Source of the DNA: Saprospiraceae bacterium
GTDB taxonomy: Bacteria > Bacteroidota > Bacteroidia > Chitinophagales > Saprospiraceae
Direction of reading: 5' to 3'
Length of the DNA stretch: 48,894 bases
Assembly (NCBI GenBank): GCA_016787285.1
Contig: JAEUUV010000279.1
Location: 1-48,894 of the forward strand
How positions within the stretch are numbered: the first letter of the stretch is position 1; the number at the start of each line of letters is the position of its first letter. The notes beneath the pieces are model-generated. The model was not told the DNA's origin, did not search any database, and was given only the letters and a program-made list of their open reading frames with translations. Below, one piece after another: positions 1 to 8,700 of this stretch. A program made the position numbers and the translations under genes.

Positions 1-120
1 GTACGGTACCGAATATGGCGAAAACAGAAACTCCCCATGTCTACTTTTGAGGACAACATCGATAGTTTGAATAAACACTGGATTAAACATTTGATTCTCA
101 TGGCCATTAGGGCTGCCTAA
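1..120 (+). CDS. C-terminal end of an unidentified protein (partial)
   Basis: Frame 1 is open from the first base to a TAA at 118-120, giving about 39 residues that end in LILMAIRAA. It is basic at the start and ends in a short hydrophobic stretch. A start codon at 37 would give only 27 residues, so it is more likely the tail of a gene that begins outside the window. The inverted-repeat element at 138-303 lies just downstream, so a transposase tail is possible, but no family motif is visible. The call rests only on an open frame. Confidence 0.3.
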   Translation, partial: VRYRIWRKQKLPMSTFEDNIDSLNKHWIKHLILMAIRAA

Positions 121-137
121 AATGGCTAAAGTCGAAA

Positions 138-303
138 TAAGAGCGTGTTTAAATTTTAGTCACCGGGCTGCAAGCGGCAAATTTTGCTTCATGCTGCGTT
201 AAAATTTTCGCCGTAGGCACCCGGCTACGGCTGCAAATTTTGCCTTGCCTGAAACAAAATTTGCTCGCTTTCGCCTCGGCACTAAAATTTAAACACGCTC
301 TTA
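138..303. repeat. 166-bp MITE-like element with perfect terminal inverted repeats
   Basis: Bases 138-160 and 281-303 are perfect 23-bp inverted copies of each other (outer sequence TAAGAGCGTGTTTAAATTTT). The interior is rich in GCAAATTTTGC-like palindromes and carries no open frame. No clear target-site duplication is seen at the edges. The form fits a small non-autonomous element or a REP-like structured repeat; a second copy is not present in this window. Confidence 0.7.
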
Positions 304-327
304 TGCCGGGCATCTCGCGGCTCCGCA

Positions 328-356
328 TTCATCCGACGACAAATTCGTCGGATGAA
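328..356. repeat. 12-bp stem hairpin upstream of the TMTC-like gene
   Basis: TTCATCCGACGA (328-339) is perfectly complementary to 345-356, with a 5-base loop CAAAT. No T-run follows on either strand, so it is not a clear intrinsic terminator. It could act in the 5' untranslated leader of the gene starting at 439, or be a remnant of the neighbouring repeat. Confidence 0.5.
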
Positions 357-438
357 GAGTCCGGGCCCCGGCCAACTTTTAGGCCGGGTCTCGACTAAAA
401 CTTTCGATATTTGCGCGTTTTTTAAAGCACCGCACGTC

Positions 439-2430
439 ATGGCAAAAAGCAAAGGCAAACCAACGCCGCAGCCCCAGATCAAACGCAGCATACCCGCCGA
501 CAAACCGGCCGCACCCAAAAAACAGCGGGCGACGGTTCCGCTTACTGCTACTTTTATGCCCGATTTTTGGCAGCAGCACTGGATTCCGGCCCTGCTATTG
601 GCGGTGCTGGCCTTCGTGCTCTACGGCGCTTCCGTCAAGTACGGCTACATTCTGGACGATCAGATGGTGATCTGGCAAAACGCGTACGTGCAAAAGGGCT
701 TTTCCGGCATCGGCGACATTTTCGGCTATGACAGTTTCATGGGCTATTTCCAGAAAAAGGAAAACCTGCTCCTGTTGGAAGGCGGGCGCTACCGTCCGCT
801 GTCGCTGGCTACGTTTGCTGCCGAGGTCGGCATTTTCGGTAAAGACCATCCAGGAATCAGCCACTTCATCAATATCCTGCTGTATGGCCTCACGGGTGTG
901 GTGCTGTACCGCATCCTGCTGGGCTTTTTCCCGCTGGGCGAAAACGGGCGCTGGTATTTCAGCGCCGCGTTCATCGGAGCGCTCCTGTTCGTAGCACACC
1001 CGCTGCACTCCGAGGCCGTGGCCAACATCAAGGGCCGCGACGAAATTCTCGCGCTCCTGTGCAGCCTCGCCGCGCTGTACACATTTTTGAAATACTTCGA
1101 TACCGACAGCCAAACCTGGCGCTGGCTCTCCGGCCTGTTCCTGTTGTTCGGCCTGTTTGCCAAGGAAAACGCGCTCACGTTTCTGGCGGTAATCCCGCTC
1201 ACAGCCTGGTTTTTTGCCAAATTGCCGGCGCGTCGGATTGCGATCGCCGGCGCCCCTTTGTTTGTGGCGGTACTCCTGTTCGTCGTAATACGTTACCAAG
1301 CGCTGGGTTTCATGCTCGACCACGGTAAGGCCATAAGCGACTTGATGAACAACCCCTTCCTCGGCATGACGGGCGGGGAAAAACTCGCCACAATTTTCCT
1401 CACACTCGGCTGGTATGTGAAACTGCTGTTCTGGCCGCACCCGCTCACCCACGATTACTACCCCTACCACGTGCCCAAGGTGGGTTGGGACGACTGGCGT
1501 GCACTGGCCTCGCTGGCGCTGTACCTTGGCATGGGCATCTGGGCGGTGCTCAAACTGCGCACCCGCAACGTACCCGCCTACGCCATGGCGTACTGGCTGA
1601 TTACGCTGAGCATTGTGTCCAACCTGTTTGTGAAAGTGGGTACGTTTATGAACGAGCGTTTCGCCTTTATGCCCTCGGTCGCGTTTGCGCTGCTGGTCGG
1701 CTGGTTTCTGGCAGAAAAAGTGCCCGCCTGGTTCAAGGAACAACCCAACCGCCCTTACCTGCTGGGGGTAGGACTGACCGCCCTTTTGGTGGGCGCATTC
1801 GGGTGGCTGACCCTGAAACGTGTACCGGTTTGGGAGAACAAAATGGCGCTCAACCGGGCTGCCGTGGCGGTATCACCCAACAGCGCGCGCTCTCATTGCT
1901 TTTTGGTCACGGCACTGTACGAAGACAGGTATTTGGCCAAAGACATCAACCCTTCAGAGAAAGCCAAATTGGTGGACACGATGGAGTACCACATCAACCG
2001 CTCGCTGGAAATCAACCCGAATTACGGCTCTGCTCTGGTGATGAAAGGCGCCATCGCTGCCGCCCGTTTCGAGCAGGACAAGCAGATGGACAAGCTGTTC
2101 CACGAGTTCGGCATCCTGCTGGAAAAGATTCCGAACAACGCCAACTTCCGACCGTTCTTCGACAAGTACATGAAGTATTTGGCGACCAGTGGTGGCAACC
2201 CGAACAAAATCAATTCGTTTTGTTATCGGATGGGCTACGAGTATTTTTTCAAGGAAAAAAAGGACACCAACAACGCTATTGCCATACTGGAGTTTGCCCT
2301 GCCCACTCAGTGGGAAAACGAGCGTGTGTTGAACGCGCTCTCCGAGGTGTACGCATCCATCGGGAACACGGAGAAATCTGCTGAAATGAAGGCTCGGGCA
2401 GAGGCGTCGGCGAAGGTGCTTTACCGATAA
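439..2430 (+). CDS. TMTC-like multi-pass membrane protein with C-terminal TPRs
   Basis: About 663 residues. After a basic, Pro/Lys-rich N-terminus come roughly ten hydrophobic segments, then a soluble tail with TPR-like helical pairs (from about residue 480). The motif HPLHSEAVANIKGRDE near residue 190 is typical of the TMTC / GT-C glycosyltransferase-like family, whose members are predicted to move mannose or related sugars from lipid carriers to proteins. The open frame runs up to 352, but the ATG at 439 is chosen because the extra residues look like untranslated leader. The stop is 4 bases before the rlmN start, so the two are probably co-transcribed. The enzymatic role is inferred from the family only. 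Confidence 0.75.
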   Translation: MAKSKGKPTPQPQIKRSIPADKPAAPKKQRATVPLTATFMPDFWQQHWIPALLLAVLAFVLYGASVKYGYILDDQMVIWQNAYVQKGFSGIGDIFGYDSFMGYFQKKENLLLLEGGRYRPLSLATFAAEVGIFGKDHPGISHFINILLYGLTGVVLYRILLGFFPLGENGRWYFSAAFIGALLFVAHPLHSEAVANIKGRDEILALLCSLAALYTFLKYFDTDSQTWRWLSGLFLLFGLFAKENALTFLAVIPLTAWFFAKLPARRIAIAGAPLFVAVLLFVVIRYQALGFMLDHGKAISDLMNNPFLGMTGGEKLATIFLTLGWYVKLLFWPHPLTHDYYPYHVPKVGWDDWRALASLALYLGMGIWAVLKLRTRNVPAYAMAYWLITLSIVSNLFVKVGTFMNERFAFMPSVAFALLVGWFLAEKVPAWFKEQPNRPYLLGVGLTALLVGAFGWLTLKRVPVWENKMALNRAAVAVSPNSARSHCFLVTALYEDRYLAKDINPSEKAKLVDTMEYHINRSLEINPNYGSALVMKGAIAAARFEQDKQMDKLFHEFGILLEKIPNNANFRPFFDKYMKYLATSGGNPNKINSFCYRMGYEYFFKEKKDTNNAIAILEFALPTQWENERVLNALSEVYASIGNTEKSAEMKARAEASAKVLYR

Positions 2431-2434
2431 CATC

Positions 2435-3478
2435 ATGCTCCGCGATATACGATCAATTCCTCTCCCCGACCTCGAAGTGCTTTTCGCTTCGTGGAACGAG
2501 CCGCGCTTCCGCGCGAAACAGCTCTACGAGTGGCTCTGGGCCAAGTCGGCTACAGAATGGGAAGCCATGACGAACCTTTCCAAAGACCTGCGCGCCCGTT
2601 TGCGCGCGGAGTTCTCGTTCCACACCCTGCGCGAAGATACCGTGCAGCACAGCGCCGACGGCACCATCAAAACCCGCTGGATCACCCACGACGGCCACCG
2701 CATCGAGAGCGTGCTCATTCCGGTGCCCGAAGACGAGCGTTTCACCGTGTGCGTCAGCACTCAGGTGGGGTGCAGCCTGACCTGCGCGTTTTGCGCCACC
2801 GGGCGTATGGGCCGCAAGCGCAATCTGGAAGCGTACGAAATCTACGACCAGGTCACCCTGGTGAACAAACAGTGTCTCGAAGCCTTCGGGCGCCCGATTA
2901 CCAACGTGGTGTACATGGGCATGGGCGAGCCGCTGCTCACTTACGCCAACACAATGGAAAGCGTCGCCCGGCTTACCGCGCCGCCGCCGGCGGGCCTGGG
3001 CATGTCGGCCCGGCGACTCACCATAAGCACGGCGGGCATCGCCAAAATGATCCGCAAACTGGCCGACGACGGTTTTCGCAGCAACCTTGCCCTCAGCCTG
3101 CATGCTGCCGACGATCGCAAGCGCAACGAGATCATGCCCATCAACGAGAGCAACAGCCTCGAAGTGCTCATGGATGCGCTGGAGTATTTTTACCAAAAAA
3201 CAAAGTGCCGCATCTCCTTCGAGTACATCGCCTTTGAGCGCTTCAACGACACCATCGAAGACGCCGCCAACCTCGTGCGGCTATGCCGCCGCAAGTTCCC
3301 GGTACGGGTCAACATCATCGAATACAATCCGATTGACGGGGCTGTTTTTGAAAAATCGGACGAGAATCGCCTGAACGCCTTCGCGGCATACCTGTCTCAA
3401 AAGGGCGTGACGGTAACCGTGCGCCGCAGCCGGGGCAAGGATATTGACGCGGCCTGCGGGCAGTTGGCGAATAAATGA
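2435..3478 (+). CDS. rlmN: 23S rRNA (adenine2503-C2)/tRNA-A37 methyltransferase RlmN
   Basis: 347 residues, the normal length for this radical-SAM enzyme, which methylates C2 of A2503 in 23S rRNA and A37 in some tRNAs. The cluster motif CSLTCAFC lies at 113-120 (Cys113, Cys117, Cys120), followed by ATGRMG. GMGEPL is the SAM-binding GGE-like segment. The two methyl-transfer cysteines are visible as VCVST (Cys106) and AACGQL (Cys341). It starts 4 bases after the preceding gene, which suggests translational coupling. Nothing about it is unusual. Confidence 0.95.
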   Translation: MLRDIRSIPLPDLEVLFASWNEPRFRAKQLYEWLWAKSATEWEAMTNLSKDLRARLRAEFSFHTLREDTVQHSADGTIKTRWITHDGHRIESVLIPVPEDERFTVCVSTQVGCSLTCAFCATGRMGRKRNLEAYEIYDQVTLVNKQCLEAFGRPITNVVYMGMGEPLLTYANTMESVARLTAPPPAGLGMSARRLTISTAGIAKMIRKLADDGFRSNLALSLHAADDRKRNEIMPINESNSLEVLMDALEYFYQKTKCRISFEYIAFERFNDTIEDAANLVRLCRRKFPVRVNIIEYNPIDGAVFEKSDENRLNAFAAYLSQKGVTVTVRRSRGKDIDAACGQLANK

Positions 3479-3520
3479 TTGGGTTACCGGCCGGGGCGTT
3501 AGAACTTTCCAACCTCCTTT

Positions 3521-4357
3521 TTATGCGCGTTGTGCTTCAACGATGGTCTCCTCGTGCAGGATATCGTAGAGCAGGTCGTGGTATTCGGGGAAGTCCGGCA
3601 GGTTGTTGTGGCCGGCGCCTTCGATCGGGATCAGGCGAATATTTCCGGGGACAAGTCGGCGCAACATTTCACTTTGACGGTACGGAATCAGGCGATCCTT
3701 TCGTCCGTGCAGGATGAACACAGGACACTGTACTTTTTTGATAAAAAGATCGGTGCGGATGTGGTAACGAAGCAGCCGGCGGATGGGCAGGAGGAACCCG
3801 TACCGGGTGATGTGGTACAGAAAAGAGTAGTACGGGCAATCGAGAATAAGCATCCTCGGGCTGTTCCACGACGCGACGCGAGTTGCCAGCCCGCTGCCCA
3901 GAGAGCGCCCGTACAGCACGATCCGTGTTTCGCCGTACTGCGCAGCCAGCCACTTGTACACCTGTTGGAGATCGGCATACAGAATATCCTCCGTGCGTCG
4001 GCCGCGACTCTTGCCGAAACCCCGGAAGTCGAGGATAAAAAAATCGTAGCCCTTGCCTACGAAGTCTTTGGCAAACTTGCCCCAACCCTTGATGCTGCGC
4101 GAATTTCCCTTGATGTAAAACACCACGCCCTTGCTGTTGGGCACCCGGAAATGCAGGGCATTCACCACGCCGCCGTCTTCCATATCGAAATTGACTTCTG
4201 AAAACGGAAACGGGTACTGATACGTAAACCAATGCGGCAGCCGTTCGGGCCGGAAGAAAAACAGGTCTTGCGCGAAATAGAACAGTACGCACAGCGCGGT
4301 GTACGCAGATGCCACCCAAATGGCAATGGAAAACCAGAAGTCAAGGGAGGATTCCAT
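3521..4357 (-). CDS. Membrane-anchored alpha/beta hydrolase
   Basis: 278 residues. One N-terminal transmembrane segment (about residues 8-30) is followed by an alpha/beta-hydrolase fold of the ABHD13/BEM46 kind. The nucleophile elbow is GRSLGSG (Ser152), the acid is in HGRKDRLIP (Asp221) and the histidine in GAGHNN (His250), so the triad is complete. Substrate is unknown; relatives are serine esterases or lipases facing the periplasm or cytoplasm. The gene lies 75 bases downstream of the GNAT gene on the same strand, but a promoter-like TACATTCG sits just before its own ATG. Confidence 0.85.
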   Translation of the reverse strand: MESSLDFWFSIAIWVASAYTALCVLFYFAQDLFFFRPERLPHWFTYQYPFPFSEVNFDMEDGGVVNALHFRVPNSKGVVFYIKGNSRSIKGWGKFAKDFVGKGYDFFILDFRGFGKSRGRRTEDILYADLQQVYKWLAAQYGETRIVLYGRSLGSGLATRVASWNSPRMLILDCPYYSFLYHITRYGFLLPIRRLLRYHIRTDLFIKKVQCPVFILHGRKDRLIPYRQSEMLRRLVPGNIRLIPIEGAGHNNLPDFPEYHDLLYDILHEETIVEAQRA

Positions 4358-4361
4358 GCGG

Positions 4362-4369
4362 CGAATGTA
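4362..4369 (-). promoter_or_regulatory. Candidate -7 element, one mismatch (TACATTCG)
   Basis: On the minus strand TACATTCG lies 4 bases before the ATG of the hydrolase gene. It matches the Bacteroidota -7 consensus TAnnTTTG except at one base. If used, the transcript would begin at or within a few bases of the start codon. No clear -33 TTG was found. Confidence 0.35.
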
Positions 4370-4432
4370 GGGAAGGCGGCGCTATTTTTTCTCAGCGGAG
4401 TTTTAGCGGCTGTTTGAAATCCAGTTGCCGCG

Positions 4433-4942
4433 CTACAACACTTTTTCAAGGATGGCAAATTCCAATGCTTGTTGCGGTACCCCGTATTGGGGCGGAGCAT
4501 TGTAGGGTTCGTATTCCCCGGTGGGGCGGTAGCCATGCCGTTCGTACCAGGCTAAGAGTTCGTGCCGCGGGGTGAGCACCCGCATATACACGGCGCGACA
4601 ACCCAATCGGCGCGCCCGTTCTTCGGCGGCTTGTAGCAGTATTTTTCCGATGCCCTGTCCTTGCAGTTCCGGCCACACGGACAACATGCCGAGGTACAGC
4701 CGATTCCCGCGTTTTTCCAGAAACACGCATCCACTCAGGTTGCCGGCCTCATCGGCGGCCTTTAGGATGACCGCGTCGGGCCGGGCCATGAGCGCGGCGA
4801 GGTCGTCGGCGTCGGTGCGGATGTCGCCCGCGAGTAAATCGGCTTCGGTAGTCCAGCCCCGGCGGGAGGGCTCGCCGCGGTAGGCGCTGTTCACGAGTTG
4901 CAGCAGCGTGGGGATGTCGGATGGTGTGGCGGTGGTGAGCAT
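4433..4942 (-). CDS. GNAT-family N-acetyltransferase
   Basis: 169 residues from the ATG at 4942; a TTG two codons earlier is less likely. The GNAT motif A for acetyl-CoA binding is visible as LSVWPELQGQGIGKILL (R/Q-x-x-G-x-G/A form: QGQGIG), preceded by the beta-strand GCVFLEKRGNRLYLGML. The C-terminal half RAVYMRVLTPRHELLAWYERHGYRP (split here: RVLTPRHELLAWYERHGY) is typical for motif B. The acceptor molecule is unknown. Transcribed divergently from the Uma2 gene. Confidence 0.85.
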   Translation of the reverse strand: MLTTATPSDIPTLLQLVNSAYRGEPSRRGWTTEADLLAGDIRTDADDLAALMARPDAVILKAADEAGNLSGCVFLEKRGNRLYLGMLSVWPELQGQGIGKILLQAAEERARRLGCRAVYMRVLTPRHELLAWYERHGYRPTGEYEPYNAPPQYGVPQQALEFAILEKVL

Positions 4943-4966
4943 GGGCAAAAGTGAGATACTTATGCT

Positions 4967-4974
4967 TACCTTTG
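4967..4974 (+). promoter_or_regulatory. -7 promoter element TACCTTTG for the Uma2 gene
   Basis: TACCTTTG is an exact match to the Bacteroidota -7 consensus TAnnTTTG and lies 19 bases before the ATG at 4994. No convincing -33 TTG is seen at the usual spacing. Confidence 0.6.
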
Positions 4975-4993
4975 CAAGTAAATCACGAGTTCA

Positions 4994-5668
4994 ATGGATC
5001 ATTCCGGCTTCTCCCTTGCTGAACAAATACTGGAGCGCCCCGACGCGGTGCTTCAATTTCAGCATATCCAAAAAACACTCACCGAGGAAAAAGAGCGGCG
5101 CCAAGAATTCTACGAATGGATACAGGAGGATACCAAAGCCGAATTTATCAATGGAGAAATTGTGATTCATTCTCCGGTCAAGCGCAGGCATTGGAAGGTA
5201 TCTGATTTGTTGTCAAGCATTCTCAGTGTTTATGCCCGCATAAATAAACTGGGAAGTGGGGGTGTCGAAAAAGTCATGATCTCCCTTACCCGCAACGACT
5301 ACGAGCCCAACCTGGTTTTTTTCTCTGCCGAAAAAGCCGCCGCGTTCGCCGATGACCAGGTGCTGTTTCCGGCACCGGATTTCGTGGTCGAAATCATTTC
5401 CAGAAAAACGGCGTCCATTGACCGGGGTATTAAAAAAAGCGACTACGCGCTGCACGGCATACGCGAGTACTGGATCATTGACCCGGCGAAAATGCGCATC
5501 GAACAGTACATCCTGCCTGCAGGCGATCAGGAATATTTCCCTGCCAAAATTCACCAGTACGGCCACATCATCGAAAGTTATGCGATCCCCGGGTTTGCCA
5601 TTCCTGTCGAGGCGGTTTTTGAAGAAGCCGCCAATGTAGAGGCGCTTCGTAGTATGATGAAAGGCTAA
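4994..5668 (+). CDS. Uma2-family (DUF820) putative PD-(D/E)xK endonuclease
   Basis: 224 residues. The core has the Uma2 pattern: FINGEIVIHSPV, then the strand PDFVVEIIS with the acidic residues of the nuclease-like site, then the SIDRGIKKSDYALHGIREYW segment and the closing IDPAKMRIEQY. The fold is that of restriction-like endonucleases; biological function is not settled for the family. The first 50 residues form a charged, probably coiled helix (KTLTEEKERRQEFYEWI), longer than in minimal members. It has its own promoter-like element at 4967. Confidence 0.85.
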   Translation: MDHSGFSLAEQILERPDAVLQFQHIQKTLTEEKERRQEFYEWIQEDTKAEFINGEIVIHSPVKRRHWKVSDLLSSILSVYARINKLGSGGVEKVMISLTRNDYEPNLVFFSAEKAAAFADDQVLFPAPDFVVEIISRKTASIDRGIKKSDYALHGIREYWIIDPAKMRIEQYILPAGDQEYFPAKIHQYGHIIESYAIPGFAIPVEAVFEEAANVEALRSMMKG

Positions 5669-5697
5669 AGACTGCTCTAAAACCTAAAAACCAAAAC

Positions 5698-5731
5698 CTT
5701 CACCCGCCGAAGCCTTGGCGAAGGAGGGCAA
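5698..5731 (+). repeat. Dispersed 34-bp repeat, intergenic copy
   Basis: Starts CTTCACCCGCCGAAGCCTTG and ends 2 bases before the stop codon of the outer-membrane protein gene. It is the perfect reverse complement of 8549-8582, which lies inside that gene. Related copies with the core GCCGTAGCCTTGGCGAAGG are found at 15413 and 16328. Confidence 0.85.
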
Positions 5732-5733
5732 AA

Positions 5734-8700
5734 CTAAAACACCGCTCTCACCTGCGCCCGCCCCACATGCACCGTCCGGTTTTCACCCGTTTGGCGGCCC
5801 TCGTAGTTCAGGCTGAGTTGTACGGAACGCGACAACTGCCGGTCGAGGTTCAGGCTCCAGAGGAGGTTTTTGCCGTTTTGCAGCCCATCCAGCATGGCGT
5901 ACGCCACGGGAGAATTGGGCACGCCGGAATAATTTACCTGCACAAAATTAGCCCGGGCACGCAGGGAGGTGACCGCCCGAAAGCCGCTGCTGTTGGGTTT
6001 GCCGGGCGGGTTCCAGGTCAGTTCGGCGCTCCAGTCGTTTTGCCGGGCGGTTTCGCCGGAGGGTTGCGTATTGCGCCCGTCCTGCCAGGCGTAGGCAGCC
6101 ACGAGGCGGAACGCCCGTGTAGGCAGCCAGGTCAATTTTGGAATTGCTTTCCAGTAACCCACAGCATAGTCGCGGGCGTTGAACTGCTCGCTGTCGTTGT
6201 CGCGATGCCCGCGCACGAGGTCGAGTTCGGCACTCCAGCTCCGGCTGAAATTGAGGCGCCCGTGCAGCGTCCAGTCGGCTAATCGGCGGCTCTCGGCGCC
6301 GGTGCTGACGGCCGAGCGGCTGCGGTTGTCGTTCCAGGCCAAGGAAGCATCCCAGGCGGGATTTGCCCGGTTGAAATACAGCACGTGCCGCGTGACCGCC
6401 GACACCGCCACCAGCGCCGTATCGGCCACGGCAATATCGAACGGGTTCCAGGCCGATTCTTCGCGGGCAGTTGCCAGTACCCGGCGGCTGATCTGCAGGT
6501 TGCTTTGGATGGAAAACCGCGCCAGTAGCCGCTGCCACGGTTTTTTCGACTGCACCCACAGCGCGCGCGGGTCGAGGCGCAGACTTTGGTTCAGCGCGGT
6601 GTTGTTGGTGCGCACGTAGTCGGGCGTGGTCACGGCCACACGCACATAACCGGCCTGATCCTGAAACACGGCAATTTCCATCTCGTCCACGGTCAGCACG
6701 CTGTCCTGATTGCGGTCTATCCAGGTGTACTGCCCCTCGCCGGGGTTCACGCGCAGGTAGTTGTACTCCACGCGCGGCGTCTGGCCCGAACTGATCTCGT
6801 AGCCCGTCGTAAATGTGACCGCGTTTTTCCAGGCCGACACGGAGTAGTCCACCCGCCCGAGGTAGGTTTCCTGCGGGGCGAGGGTAGTCAGTTTGGTGTC
6901 CAGTACGCGGAGTTGGCGCCACGACACATTCCACAAAAGCGATTGGGTGACACCACCCGACGCGGCAGGGCTGCCCGTCCAGGCGCCGTTCACATTCGCT
7001 TCGTCCACGGCGGTATTTTTAGAAAATCCTGCTCCGGATGGCACGAAGTCGTTGCGGTGCATCCAACTGAGGCTCCATTTCCAGGGGCGTGCCCCCTCCA
7101 CGGTTTGCCAATACAGGCGCCCCAGATCGTACCAGAAACTGGCCTTGTTCAGGGTGTCGGCCCCGGCGGAGCGGCGTTCGTTGCGTTCGCGTTCGCCATA
7201 CATGCCGAGTTTGAACAATGGTTTTTTATCGGCCCGGAAAAATGTTTTGCCCACATCGAATTTGGGCCTCGTAAAGTACGTGCTTTCCGCCTGCCCTTCG
7301 GAGTCGAGGAAGTTGGCTTCCGCCAAAATATCGAACCCGCCGCGCTGGATGCGCAGTAGTGCCAGGTGCCGGACGCCGTCGTAGCGGCCCTCGCGCACGA
7401 ATGTTCCAAACTCGTAGCGCGCGTTGCCCCAGTCCTTGCGCGTAGCAGTCAAGCCGCCTTTGGCCCAGTGTTCGGTAGCCACACTGTCGGTTGCGCCGAT
7501 GTTCCAGTCGCGCACAAATTCAGCCGGGCGGTAGGGATTCAGGGAGGAGAAACGTTTTCCGGCATACTCGTAGGTAGCATTGGCCTGGATGTCCCAGCCT
7601 TTGGCGGCTGTCGCCGGAAACAGGTTTTGCCGCAGGCTGAGAAAACCGCCGAGGCCCGCGTTGTCGGCATCGGCGAGCGGCGAAAACCGGTTGAGGTCGC
7701 GGTTGCTCAGGGCCAGTTCGGCGCGCAGGGCGCTGGTCTTCGAAGGCTCCCATTCAGCGCCGGCAGCAAATAATTGTCGTGCTTCCGGGGCGATAAGCCG
7801 CACCACCGGCTCGAAATTGCCCCTGGGTTGGCAGGTGGCCGGATCGGGCGCCACCCAGCGGAACACGCGCCCGTTGGCGCCCGATTGCACCTGCACGTAG
7901 TTGCCCTGACCCTGCGGCACTTCGGTAAAACGAGCCGAAAAGCGGGCTTTTTCCGCATCAGTGGAGTACACCAGCACCGACACCGATGCGCCACATGCCA
8001 GGGTATCCACAGCCTGATACAGCACCCGCCCCGGGTCAAGCACGGCATCGGCAGCGAGGGTGTCAATGCCCGAGGCGTAGGCGCTGAGCAGGTCGTCGCC
8101 CACTTCGGCGAGGCGACGCCGTTGCTCGGGACTCAGGTCTTGCGCGCCGCCGGCACTGCGGCTGTCCTGCTCGGAGTAGGCGTGCAGGTAAAAACGGCCT
8201 TTGGCGTGCCGGTATTCGGCGTCGGCCAGAAGCGTGGAGCGCAGATAGGCCTGCACGGCATATTCGAACTCGACGATAATGCGGCTGTCTTTGGAAATCA
8301 GACGCCGGGGTGTGAAGGTCAGTTCGCCGAGGTTGTAGTCCATCACGTAGTCGTCGTCGAGGCCGCGGCGCAGCAACATGCCGTCTACAAACACTTTTTC
8401 GGTGCCGGCCAGCACAATGATAAACCGCTCGCCCTCGGCGCCCTGGAGGCGATATGGCCCCTGGTTCCCCTCCTGTCCGGCGATGATCTGGCGGTTGAAT
8501 TTGCCCCGCGAGACAGCGGCGGCTGCGCGCAGTTTTGAGTTTTGTGTGTTGCCCTCCTTCGCCAAGGCTTCGGCGGGTGAAGATTTTGAGTGGGAAAACT
8601 CCGAGAGCAGCATGCCGCCCTGCACGCGTTTGAAATAGTTGGAAAAATAGCCGTTGGGGCGGGTCAGGTCGAAATCGCCGGCAAGCAGGGCGTGGTTTTT

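Noticed and set aside
595-1743. Long minus-strand open frame of 382 codons inside the TMTC-like gene
   Set aside because: It is antisense to a gene with clear membrane helices and TPRs; its protein is rich in Gln, His and Arg with no motif, as expected from a shadow of GC-rich coding DNA.
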